A stretch of DNA of 64,000 bases, taken from NCBI GenBank assembly GCA_009829735.1, contig CM020618.1, positions 4,834,882 to 4,898,881 of the forward strand, read 5' to 3'. This DNA is from Pyropia yezoensis. Lineage: Eukaryota; Rhodophyta; Bangiophyceae; Bangiales; Bangiaceae. Positions 55,494 through 64,000 of the stretch are shown piece by piece. The notes beneath the pieces were generated by a model. The model was not told where the DNA came from. It made no database searches and saw nothing but the letters and a program-made list of their open reading frames with translations. Positions within the stretch are counted from its first letter, which is position 1; each line of letters begins with the position of its first letter. The translations under genes were made by a program, and so were the position numbers.

Positions 55494-58232
55494 TTACTCC
55501 GAACTAAACACCTCCCGAGTGTACAAGACGACGTGCCGCCCCCTCATAAACAAAGTACCAACCGCGTCGTCGATGGATAAGACGTCGACGTAGCGCATGG
55601 AACCTCCCAAACTGGTGAAGCACTCCGTATCGCGACGCTTCTCGGGAAGTCCAAACGCTCCGTGGCGGTCCACCGAAGACTTGACGCACTCTATATACGC
55701 AAAGGCCCTCGGGGCACTGTCTACGAGAAGAACTGCGAAGTGGTGCACAGCGCCGTACACGTTGGCAGGAACACGTCGCACTCCTCGTCCACGACCAGCC
55801 GCTTGTTCCACGTGCGAACTCACACGCACGAGATGGTCGCGTCGACGGTCAGCGGCCTCATCCACCACGGAGACGGTCCCGCCGCATTGGCCATTTGACA
55901 GCCGAATGCGAAAGTATTTCTTGGCATAAATTTCAGCAGGTACTTGGGTGACGCCTTCTAGGCCCAGAACTGCCTTCATGTGAAGAAGCTCTTGGCCAAT
56001 CAGCGGAGCCACAGTTTGTCGAGGAGGAAGAAGGTCCACTTTCGGCTGCTGGGACAGCGTGAATGTGCCACGTGGATCTTGATTTTCACGTCGACGAGGT
56101 TTCCCAGTTGCTGCAACCCAGGCATCCGGTACGCGCGCCTCAGCAAAACTGGTGACGAGCTCCGCCGAGTATTTGGATGACACCGCCGTTGTCAGCGCCG
56201 CGTATGGAAAACGACGTGACCTGATGAGTCGCGTAAGAGTTCCGATCAGGCGCTCCGCTGGAAACTGCCAGTAAGACCAGGCAGGTCCGCACGAGCGCAA
56301 GTTTTGAGTGACGTCCAGGAGAGCCACTGTTGTCGGTCGGCAGAGCCTCAGGCGTTTCTCCTTGCCGGCGTACACATGCTTGAAGTAGGCTTCGCAAAAG
56401 CGCTTCAGGAGCCTGTCTGCCGTGCTCAGCTCGTACTCCGTCACTGCACTTGGCTTGAAAAGTAGCCGGCCAGCTTGACAAAGTAGCATGAACATCTTGA
56501 AATAATCCTCCGGAATTCGCTCCGCCAGGACAACTTCTCCGACGCTCAGAAGGAAGTACATCCAATCGACCGCCTTGTACGAGCCGGAATGCTTGTAAAT
56601 GTCCCGCAGAGAGCGAGCTTGGCTGAGCGGTACGGTCGGACGACCAGCTGCGATTTCCGCCCCGATGGCTGCACAATCCGACTTGGAAAGGATCCACGGC
56701 TGGTCCTCTCCGAGCTTGTCGTTCTCCCCAGAAAACAGCTCCCACAGCTTCGGCACGACGTTGCTGAGGAATAAGTGCATGGGGTCGTGCGGTACGAGAT
56801 GGGGGCCGAGACCCCAAAGATAATTAAGCGCGGGGTAGCGAGCCCTGTCTCCGGGGCTCGGGCAGAAGAACAGCGAGTACCCCTTGAAGCCCTCCTTTTG
56901 AGCCAAGGAGCGAACGGCAGTCTTGCTCTGACCTGCCGCTCTGGCGTCCTCGACTCTGGCCACTCTCGTGGCGATGCTCCCTGCACTCCGACGGAGAGTC
57001 GAGTCACCTTGCAGGTCGAACCGCGGCCGCTTCGAGGGTGGGGGGTCGTCAGGTGCGTACGGCGGGTAGTAGTAGCGGTGCTTGTCGCGCACGCCGGAGA
57101 ACACACGGAACCTGCTGGGGTGCTCCCCGTTTCCTCCTATCGCATTGACGATCTTATCCGCCCCGGGCATGTCTGCCGTAAACTGCACCACGAAGGCGTG
57201 GACCGTCTGCTGCTCAGGGACCCCGGCGACCGTGATGCCACTCACGCCCGTAGCCAGGACGTTCAGCTCGTCTGCGACGGGGTGCATAAATGACTCCAGG
57301 TCGACAGGTTGACCTGGTCCGGGAGTAATTCCCAGGATCAATTGGGAGACGACTTGTACTCTTGCGCTGGGGTCGACGTTGAGGATGGTGGCAATAATTG
57401 GCCAACCTTCGAAACCTCGCTGCTTCCATGCTTGAAAACCGTCCGTCGAGATGCTGAGCGCGATACACGTGTTCGTTGAAAAGTAGCCCTTGTTTACCAG
57501 GTTTCGGAACGCGGTGCCGTCAAACCAATCGCGAAGGTCTTTGGGCGCGCCCGCGGCCGCAGCTTGGCGAGCCTCCTTCATAGCCGTGACCATACCGGCG
57601 CCAATGTCTGCGTCAGCCAGCATCATTCTCAGCCAGGGAAGCAAAGGCCAGTACGTGGCTTTCTTGGCGGCTCGCCCATCTGAGCGGTAGCGAGAGGTTT
57701 TGCATACGTCGCACTGCGTGAGTGCCTCGCGCGAAGCGGTGAAAGCCACGCAGCCATTGCGGCAGCAGTCAACCTCTTTCGTCTGCAAGTCGACGCTGGC
57801 CTCGATCATGGCGCTCAGCTGGTGCGGGGTGCGACAAGTTCCTGACGTGCGGCGTTGCAGCAGGTAGTCCTCAGCCGCTTCTCGGCACAGGCAGTGATGA
57901 ACTATGAAGGCGTATGCGACGTAGTCGTCAACATTGTCTTGAAAAACACTGGGAGTAACGCATACGCCGTTTGGACGAACGCTGACCGGCTGCGGAGGCG
58001 GGGCCGACGACACGTCATCTTGTCCCCCACCGCCAGCTGGGCCAGCGGCCGCGTCTGGGCCCTCTGGCACTGGCGCCTCGACCGCGGCTGCAGCCGCAGC
58101 CGTGGCTGGGCGGCGCCGCCGACCGCGCCACAGCCGCTGGTGCTCAAACCACGTTGATCGCGGCACCACAGAAGAGGCCCCTGATACTCCCCCGCGGCAT
58201 ATAGGGCACCAGCACTCCCGCATATCGGCCAT
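55494..58232 (-). CDS. Tnp2-like (CACTA/EnSpm superfamily) transposase, element I
   Basis: 912 residues from ATG 58232, intact. The open frame extends upstream without ATG, and the chosen start opens directly on a CWCPIC zinc-binding motif (C7, C9, C12, then a His). A second cysteine cluster (C156, C157, C161, C174, C177) precedes YWPLLPWLRMM, the usual entry to the Tnp2 catalytic region. The core shows STDGFQAW (first acidic residue D264), GWPIIATILN, the ITPGPGQPVDLESF block (302-315) and TADMPGADK (second acidic residue D354). A helical region and a C-terminal EIYAKKYFR domain follow. These match the D-G, WP-NL, PGP and D-P signatures of Tnp2/Plavaka-type DDE transposases, which cut and paste CACTA-like elements. 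It is about 55% larger than minimal cores. The sister copy in element II aligns along its whole length. Confidence 0.9.
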   Translation of the reverse strand: MADMRECWCPICRGGVSGASSVVPRSTWFEHQRLWRGRRRRPATAAAAAAVEAPVPEGPDAAAGPAGGGGQDDVSSAPPPQPVSVRPNGVCVTPSVFQDNVDDYVAYAFIVHHCLCREAAEDYLLQRRTSGTCRTPHQLSAMIEASVDLQTKEVDCCRNGCVAFTASREALTQCDVCKTSRYRSDGRAAKKATYWPLLPWLRMMLADADIGAGMVTAMKEARQAAAAGAPKDLRDWFDGTAFRNLVNKGYFSTNTCIALSISTDGFQAWKQRGFEGWPIIATILNVDPSARVQVVSQLILGITPGPGQPVDLESFMHPVADELNVLATGVSGITVAGVPEQQTVHAFVVQFTADMPGADKIVNAIGGNGEHPSRFRVFSGVRDKHRYYYPPYAPDDPPPSKRPRFDLQGDSTLRRSAGSIATRVARVEDARAAGQSKTAVRSLAQKEGFKGYSLFFCPSPGDRARYPALNYLWGLGPHLVPHDPMHLFLSNVVPKLWELFSGENDKLGEDQPWILSKSDCAAIGAEIAAGRPTVPLSQARSLRDIYKHSGSYKAVDWMYFLLSVGEVVLAERIPEDYFKMFMLLCQAGRLLFKPSAVTEYELSTADRLLKRFCEAYFKHVYAGKEKRLRLCRPTTVALLDVTQNLRSCGPAWSYWQFPAERLIGTLTRLIRSRRFPYAALTTAVSSKYSAELVTSFAEARVPDAWVAATGKPRRRENQDPRGTFTLSQQPKVDLLPPRQTVAPLIGQELLHMKAVLGLEGVTQVPAEIYAKKYFRIRLSNGQCGGTVSVVDEAADRRRDHLVRVSSHVEQAAGRGRGVRRVPANVYGAVHHFAVLLVDSAPRAFAYIECVKSSVDRHGAFGLPEKRRDTECFTSLGGSMRYVDVLSIDDAVGTLFMRGRHVVLYTREVFSSE

Positions 58233-58743
58233 GGCGGCGGAAGAAGGGGGTAACCACGCAAGGAGAAGTGGCCCTGAGGGGGATGCCGCCGGTTGGTTGG
58301 GGGAAGAACGGGGGATGTAGCGGGAGCCGATGGTCTGGGGCTGGTGGTGGGGGCTTGTGGGGACGGCTTGGTGGTCGCAGTGAAGTCGGAGGGGGCAGAC
58401 CAAGATGCCATTAAATAGTGCTCTGGATCCGAGATGCGAAGGGTGGCACCCAAAGGTCGACCCCACTGTGGACGAACATGCCGTCCTGTAGTATGCCGCC
58501 AGGGGCTTCGGGGATCTTCTGGAAGCCTGCTCTGGAATGTTCCAGGGGGCCAATCAGAGCCCCGCTTGGATTTGCTGTGCTGCTGGAACAGTCAAGAAGC
58601 GTCTCGAAATACGCATCCTGAGGGGGGGGGAAGGGGGATCCCGGATTTATCCCGGTTCCGGGATGGAATCCCGGTTTTATCCCGGTTCTGTTCCCATAGG
58701 GCAGGCGCAGAAGCGCAAACCTAGATAATGAGACTTTGAATGG
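58233..58743 (-). promoter_or_regulatory. Right terminal region of element I with CCGGGAT subterminal repeats
   Basis: Upstream region of the transposase gene. At 58640-58702 it holds several CCGGGAT/ATCCCGG units in alternating orientation, plus the 36-bp inverted match to the left end. In CACTA elements such subterminal repeats bind the element-encoded proteins. Confidence 0.6.
58667..58702 (-). repeat. Right subterminal inverted repeat of element I
   Basis: Reverse complement of 37852-37887 at 33 of 36 positions. Confidence 0.8.
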
Positions 58744-58938
58744 TCCTCAGCCGACGTCACAACTGATGCGGATCAACCACAGCCATCCGCTACTTGGCGA
58801 CCTGACCCGTGGTACGTCATCATTTTGGGCCAGGAGCGAATCATACGACGCCATTTGTCGTCCAAGTTTTGATCTGCACGGTTCCACAATGCTCATCTTG
58901 TGAGAACGGGCAATCTTCTTCAAAATTATCAACGTGTT

Positions 58939-60672
58939 TTACAGCAGGCCGTCGAGAAAATTCTCCTGCGCCGCCGCTGCTGCCGCGGCCGCCAGCCCAG
59001 CTGCCTCTTCTACCGCCGCCGCGCCCTCTCCGCGACCAAGACGACGACCTCCTACCGCTGCGGAGCCATCACCCCCCGCTCCCCGCCCACCTCTTCCCCC
59101 TCGACCAACCGCTGCAGCGGTCCCACCGCTGCCGCCGCCTCGTGCGGCGGCGGCCGGCCCCAACATCGCCACTCGGCCACTCTCACCCATCATGCCCCCC
59201 CCCCCCTCCTTCCGCGGAACTCGTCCCACCACAGCAGGTGCTCCGCCAGTGCCGCCGCGGCGCCCGGCGGCTGCACGTTCTCTGCTCCTGCGGCCGCCGC
59301 GCTCGGTAACTGCACGTGCACTGCCGCTGCCGCCACCCCCCCCGGCGACAGAACGAGCTCCTGCCCTGCCGCCGCGGCGCCCGGACGCTGCAGAGTCTCC
59401 TCCAGTACCGCCACCGGGACGAGCGGGACCAGGCGCCGCCGTGCCACCGCCAGAATCACCCACGAGGCCATCCCCCCCCACTACAGCTGCCGCGCCTCTC
59501 GCTCTACCGCGCCCCGCGGCTGCAGTTGGTCCGCCCCTCCCGCCGCCGCGCCGCACGGCAGCAGCTGGTCCGCCTCTGCCATCGCCGCGCCAAACAGGTT
59601 GAGCAGCTCCGCTCCCGCGGCCAGTACGCCCAGCGCCAACTGGCGCCGCCCCCGACGGTCCACCATCGCCTCCAGACGTGCTCTCGGCCCCCCCCCCCGT
59701 CGCAATTCGGCCCCCTTCTCTGCCCATACTGCTCGCCCCCCCCCCCATCCCCCCCCCCCCCCTCCCCCCGCCGCCCCCCCCCCTCCCCGCCCCGCCCCCC
59801 CCCCTCCCAACACCGCCCCTCCCCCTCTCCATACCGCTTCCCGCCCTCCCAAGACCGCCCCTCCCCCTCCCCTGCGTTACACGACCTGCCGCCAAGCTGT
59901 CAAGGGGCCGCCTTGCCGTGAGGCGCGCCGCGGCAATCCACGCGCCGTTTCCACCGCCGCGCTCGGCCGCTCCCGACGGTTCGATGTGGCTCCCAGTGCC
60001 CATACGGTACGACGTTGCACGGGACAGCAAAGAGCACGCCCCCCAGCTGTTGCGACAGGTCGCCAGACGCGGCTCGCGCTGCTCCAGAAACAGCACGGCG
60101 CTGCGCAGGTTGTCTTCCGACTGCCGCGTAAACGAGACGCCACGCTGTAAACCGCTGCTCTTGAAGGCCTCTCGTAGCACCTTCCGCACACGCTTTCGAT
60201 CCGACAGCGAATATCCGAGAAGTCCATTCTTGAAAATCCGAATCTTGGCAATAGTTTTCTCGGGTGGATCGACGGTCCGGGCCAAACCGCTGTCAACTTG
60301 AAGGCCCCCCCGCCCGTTCGTGCGGCGCTTGCTAGGACGCCCGGCGAGGACGGCAGCCGCGGCCGCCAGCGCACTTCCCGCGGCTTCTTCGTCGTCCTCA
60401 AACCCCCGTCCCACGTTAGCGCTGGGACCGAGATCCGCATCAGCTGCCCTTGACGCCGCCACCGCCGGAGATGCTCGGGAAAGGCGCCGCCACGCCTCTC
60501 GGCCCGACGAAGCACCGGCCCTAGCGGGCGCTGGCTCTGCCAGGGGGGGTAATCGGACGGCAGCTGATGTAGCGGAGCCGGGCGGAGTGCCGGCCGCAGC
60601 AGAGCGTCGCGGGAGGACGGTCGCAGCAGAAGGGGCGGCGGGTGTGGCGCGGCTTGACAAAGCGCCGGCCAT
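58939..60672 (-). CDS. Accessory protein of element II, conserved block plus Gly/Arg-rich tail
   Basis: 577 residues from ATG 60672. After an Ala/Pro-rich leader, residues 111-218 form the only complex part: GRPSKRRTNGRGG, TIAKIRIFKNGLLGY (140-154), a basic helix DRKRVRKVLREAF (158-170), NLRSAVLFLEQREPRLA (188-204) and C-NSWGACSLLSR (206-218). The equivalent stretch of element I is the one split by the retrotransposon. From about 225 the protein is almost all Gly, Arg and Ala with RGG-like repeats, as in nucleic-acid-binding tails, and it ends QENFLDGLL, resembling the tail of the element I protein. Known CACTA elements carry a second, DNA-binding protein (TnpA type) beside the transposase; a similar role here is inference from position. 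The Gly-rich tail matches many C runs on the plus strand, so indel errors could change its length. Confidence 0.65.
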   Translation of the reverse strand: MAGALSSRATPAAPSAATVLPRRSAAAGTPPGSATSAAVRLPPLAEPAPARAGASSGREAWRRLSRASPAVAASRAADADLGPSANVGRGFEDDEEAAGSALAAAAAVLAGRPSKRRTNGRGGLQVDSGLARTVDPPEKTIAKIRIFKNGLLGYSLSDRKRVRKVLREAFKSSGLQRGVSFTRQSEDNLRSAVLFLEQREPRLATCRNSWGACSLLSRATSYRMGTGSHIEPSGAAERGGGNGAWIAAARLTARRPLDSLAAGRVTQGRGRGGLGRAGSGMERGRGGVGRGGGGAGRGGGGGGRGGGGMGGGASSMGREGGRIATGGGAESTSGGDGGPSGAAPVGAGRTGRGSGAAQPVWRGDGRGGPAAAVRRGGGRGGPTAAAGRGRARGAAAVVGGDGLVGDSGGGTAAPGPARPGGGTGGDSAASGRRGGRAGARSVAGGGGGSGSARAVTERGGRRSRERAAAGRRGGTGGAPAVVGRVPRKEGGGGMMGESGRVAMLGPAAAARGGGSGGTAAAVGRGGRGGRGAGGDGSAAVGGRRLGRGEGAAAVEEAAGLAAAAAAAAQENFLDGLL

Positions 60673-60875
60673 ATCAGGGCTTGATGGGGGGAGGGGATGG
60701 GAGGGGGGGGGGCGGGGGGGAGGTGCAGCGCGTGCACTGTCAGGCAGGTGGGCAGCGACACAGCCGGCCGCGCGGAGGGCGCGCGAGTCTACATACGCAT
60801 CGGTCAAAACAGATGACAACAAAGAGCAGCGTACAGTGCGGGTAGGCGACGTCACAGCAGGTGAGGACGTGGACG
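60673..60875. other. Spacer between the two genes of element II
   Basis: Short region upstream of the accessory start. The transposase frame runs unexpectedly far toward it (stop 60876). Confidence 0.4.
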
Positions 60876-63800
60876 TCAGAGAACTGCACAGCACAAGGAG
60901 GGCATGACACGTCGCAAGGCGCCACAAAAAAGACACACACCGGCACACCGTGTCCCCCGCGGTGTAGGATGCAACGTACATCTCCGCGGTTGGGGCTTGC
61001 TGGTTGACGACCGCTTGACGCGAGCCATAGTGGTGGCTTGATGGACGCCGAGGGATGCACGACGGCGCGAACGTGCACATGTGTGAGCAAGACAGCCGAT
61101 CCACGACAGCGAGGCGCACGCGGATCGACGGCACGCGTTGTCCCCGTCCTCCAGCAGCGAGCAGTCATAGCCACATTTCAAATAATTCAAAATACATATG
61201 GAAAAAGGCGACATCTGTCCGACAGAAAAGCTGTAGGAAGTATTAAATCCAGGTCTAATTCTATTTAAACAGTGCTTATAGGGTACATCGCTAAACCGCT
61301 CTCGGTTGAAAAGCATCACGTGCCGCCCGTCTCGCCGCAGTGTGCCGACGACCAAGTCAATAGCAGCCACGTCTACATAGCGATGAGAGCCTCCGAAGCT
61401 GAAAAAGCAATCCATCTCGCGGCGGCGCTCCGCTTGGCCATACCGACCGGCCCGGTCAGCCGCAGACTTGACGCACTCAATGCAGGCAAAGGATCGTGGC
61501 TGGTCTTCGATAAGTACGAGGGCGAAGTGATGCACCAGCCCGTAGGTGCTCAGCTCGTACACTTCCACAGACCCGTCCTGCCGCCGTCGCCTGGCCGTGG
61601 ACTGGATGCGCACGCAGTTGTTGCGCCTCTTGTGCGTGTCGTCATCCGAGCTTGAACGGCTCGACCCGACGAGCACTCCACTAGGTAATTGCAGCCGAAA
61701 GTATTTCTTGGCATAAATTTCATCGGGTACGTCTCGCGCTCCTTCGAGGGTCAAAGTAGCCTTCAGGTTTTGCAGCTCAGAGCCAGTCAGGTACCTTGGC
61801 GCGTCACTTCGGGGCAACAGCACCGTTGTAGACTCATCTGCGTTGGTCAACAAAAAACCTCGCGCGGGAATTGCACCACCAGGAGCGTCCGCTGTGCCGG
61901 TAGCAGCGCGCCCTTCCGCGCCCAAATGTCGTTCCGCAAAACTTGTCACAATCTTGGATTTGTACTTGCTTTACACTGCGTTGGCCAGCGCTGGGTACGG
62001 ATGACTCTTCGACTTGATCAGCCGCGGCAGTGTGCCAATGTACCTTTCCATTGGAAACTGCCAGCTCACCCAAGCCGGACCGCACGCCCGAATGTTGGGC
62101 ACGACGTCCAGAAGGGCGGTGATTGTTGACCGACAGAGAGGCACACGCTCCCAGCCACCTCTGTACACATGAGAGTAGAACATGTCGCAGAACCGCTTCA
62201 GGAGAGCATCAACCTCTTCAAGGTCTTCCTCCGTCAGCCCCCGCGGGCGGAAGAGAAGGCGACAGGCCTGGCAGAGGGCCATAAACATGGAAAACGCGGT
62301 CTCCGATACGCGGTCGGCCAAGACTGCCTCCCCTGTGGACATGATGAACATCATCCAGTCAACGGCTTTGTAAGAGCGGAACCGGACGTGCACATCTCGT
62401 AGGGCGCGCGCCTGAGACGCGGGCACCGTCGCCTTGCTTGCGGCGATCTCCTGACCTACGGTGATGGCGTCCGCCATCGACATGCAGTAAGGCTCGTTCT
62501 CGTGCTCTTGAATGACGATCTTGCCGGAAAATAATTTCCACAAAAACGGAACGACATTCTGCAAAATCAGGTGCATTGTGTCGTAGGGTGCCAGACTTGG
62601 GCCCAAGTCCCCAACGTATTTCAGGTTGGGGTATTTGCTCTTGTCCGTTTGACTTGGTGAAAAGAGCAAGGACGGTCCTTTGACGCCGGTTTGCTTGGCC
62701 AGCTCCGCGATGTAGTGCGCACTGCGGTTGTCCATGTGCGCCTGCTCCACTGCCTCTGCATGCAAGCGGAAAGCTCCCAACTGACGGCGCGAGCTGCACA
62801 GGCTTGAGAGGGAGAAAAGAACTTCGCCGGTGGACGGATGAGTGGGGGGGAAATAGTAATGGCTTCCGTGGTGCACGCCGTGGAAGCTGCGGAAGCGGTT
62901 GGGGCAGCGCCCATTGTAACCCGTCGCGTTCGTAACCTTATCGCCCCCGGGCATGTCGGCCGTCACTTGGACCACAAAGGCCGACAACGTGTGACTTGTG
63001 TCGGAGCCCCAGACGGATACGCCGTTGATACCCGCAGCCAACACGTTGAGCTCGTCAGCGATGGGGCGCAAGAAGGAGTCCAGGTCGACTGGTTGCCTTG
63101 GGCCCGGCGTGATGGTCAGCAGCACCTGAGACACCATCCTCGTGCGTGTACTTGGGTCCAACTTCAGAATGATTGCGACGACCGGCCATCCTTGAAAGCC
63201 CAATTGGCGCCACGCCTCGAATCCATCGGTGGAAATCGACAACGCAATGGAAGTATTCAAATTGAAAAGTCCATTTGCCACAGCCGTACGAAAATTTGAC
63301 CCATCGTACCAGTCTTCGACGCCGGACACAGGCTCAGTCGCAGCTTGTCTGGCCTTGGCCATGGCGTCCACCATACTGGGGCCCAGCTCCGGGTCGACCA
63401 ACATGGCCGTCAGCCATGCCGTCGAAGACCAGTACGTCACTGGGCGTGCAGACGCCCCGCTGCTCTTGTATCTGCCAGCACCGCACACGTCGCATGAGGG
63501 CGAATTTTCCCGGCTCCCCGTGAACGCGACACACCCCTGCGGACAAGCATGAACTTGGCGTTCGCCCAGGTCGAAGCTTGCGTTGATAAAAGCGGCCTGT
63601 TTGTATCGTGTGCGATACGTAAGGAGGCGACTGCGCTGGCGGAGGTAGTCTCGGACCGCGCCGCCCGTCAGGTTGTGGTCGGTCACGAAAGTGAAGGCGA
63701 CAAAGTCGTCCACCAGGCTGGTAAACTGGTCAACGGGAAGGACAACCTTGTTCACTGGCACGAACGACGCGTCCTCGTCGACCAACGGATTGGGGAAGTT

Positions 63801-63956
63801 TTCCAGTTCCTCCACACTTTCAGGCTCAAATTCAGACATTGATGAAAAGCTTGAGCTTGACGAGCCGTCCAACCAGTCGCTGTAAGCCGAGGACGAGTCA
63901 CTGGAGTCCTCCACCCCGCTCGTCCGGCCTGCGCCTCTTTCGTCATCCCCATCCAA
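60876..63956 (-). pseudogene. Tnp2-like transposase of element II with an in-frame stop
   Basis: Aligns with the element I transposase: VDDFVAF near the start, CPQGCVAF and CDVCGAGRY cysteine motifs, ISTDGFEAW, GWPVVAIIL, ITPGPRQPVDLDSF, TADMPGGDK, then DEIYAKKYFRLQL and the C-terminal domain. A TAA at 61971-61973 interrupts the frame where element I has TCA (Ser); the frame continues unbroken past it. Similarity ends near 61287, but no stop follows until 60876, and the extra codons run through AT-rich sequence like a 3' UTR, so the original stop seems lost. The frame has no ATG before 63839 and stays open to the window end, so the true start may lie outside; the CxC finger of element I is not seen. 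Confidence 0.85.
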
Positions 63957-64000
63957 CGTCGCGCCGTCTTCTTGCAGGCCCCCCCCTCCCCCCCCCCCCC

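Larger units (their letters stand above)
37692..58743 (-). mobile_element. CACTA/EnSpm-like DNA transposon I (contains a nested LTR retrotransposon)
   Basis: Bounded by inverted ends. The left side has CCCTACAAAA and ATCTAGGTTT (37717-37726); the right side, read inward on the minus strand, has CCATTCAAAG and ATCTAGGTTT (58717-58726). A 36-bp subterminal inverted match (33/36) lies at 37852-37887 and 58667-58702, with repeated CCGGGAT motifs at both ends. Two genes lie inside on the minus strand: a Tnp2-like transposase (55494-58232), then an accessory ORF (from 55082 or 54958 to 38124). An LTR retrotransposon occupies 38407-54363. Exact termini and a target-site duplication are not resolved. 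Without the insertion and false duplication the element is about 5.1 kb. Confidence 0.7.
58744..64000 (-). mobile_element. CACTA/EnSpm-like DNA transposon II, partial, degenerate
   Basis: Same gene order and strand as element I: transposase (from the window end to about 60876), then accessory ORF (60672-58939). The sequences are related but clearly diverged. The right end lies beyond the window. No left terminal repeat comparable to element I is visible in 58744-58938, so the left border is uncertain; element I may have inserted beside or into it. Confidence 0.6.

Noticed and set aside
1-64000. CRISPR arrays, bacterial operons, insertion sequences, tRNA or rRNA genes
   Set aside because: No spaced direct repeats, no bacterial gene organisation, and no tRNA- or rRNA-like sequence seen on reading; the genes are eukaryotic with introns.

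Overview
This is nuclear DNA from a GC-rich eukaryote. The genes have short canonical GT-AG introns. They encode eukaryotic proteins: a CDC50/LEM3 flippase subunit, a tyrosinase, a sepiapterin-reductase-like enzyme, an adenylate-kinase-like enzyme and a CHRD-domain protein. Intergenic DNA is full of long G or C homopolymers. A bangiophyte red alga (Porphyra/Pyropia type) fits best; this is inference from composition and gene style, and another GC-rich alga is possible.

The window is a scaffold of three contigs joined by two runs of exactly 500 N (28743-29242 and 46258-46757). At each join the end of one contig is repeated at the start of the next: 19971-28742 equals 29243-37997, and 40178-46257 equals 46758-52842. 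The copies differ mainly by 1-2 base indels. The simplest reading is unmerged contig overlaps, so the real locus is probably about 48 kb. Genes listed twice are probably single genes, and many of their frameshifts are probably sequence errors.

1-16 kb: host genes. In order these are a CDC50 protein (minus), a sepiapterin-reductase-like SDR (minus), a divergently transcribed three-exon gene of unknown function (plus), and a secreted or membrane-anchored tyrosinase (plus). A gene-poor tract at 13.7-16.1 kb carries three successive pairs of 26-27 bp inverted repeats. 16.1-20 kb shows no supportable gene.

20-38 kb: the falsely duplicated block. It holds an adenylate-kinase-like gene whose intron splits the P-loop, a small secreted-like protein gene, a CHRD gene that overlaps it tail to tail, and a 54-bp minisatellite containing perfect 32-bp palindromes.

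37.7-64 kb: nested mobile elements. A CACTA/EnSpm-type DNA transposon (about 37692-58743) encodes a Tnp2-like transposase and an accessory protein, both on minus. A chromodomain-bearing Ty3/gypsy LTR retrotransposon (38407-54363; about 9.4 kb once the false duplication is removed) sits inside the accessory gene, flanked by a perfect 5-bp target duplication. Besides gag and pol, the retrotransposon carries a 647-codon antisense ORF between pol and the 3' LTR, unlike anything I recognise. A second, related DNA transposon (58.9-64 kb, running off the window) has the same two genes in the same order. Its transposase is broken by an in-frame TAA where the sister element has a TCA Ser codon. Comparing the two accessory proteins reveals a conserved block of about 105 residues that I cannot assign to a known family.
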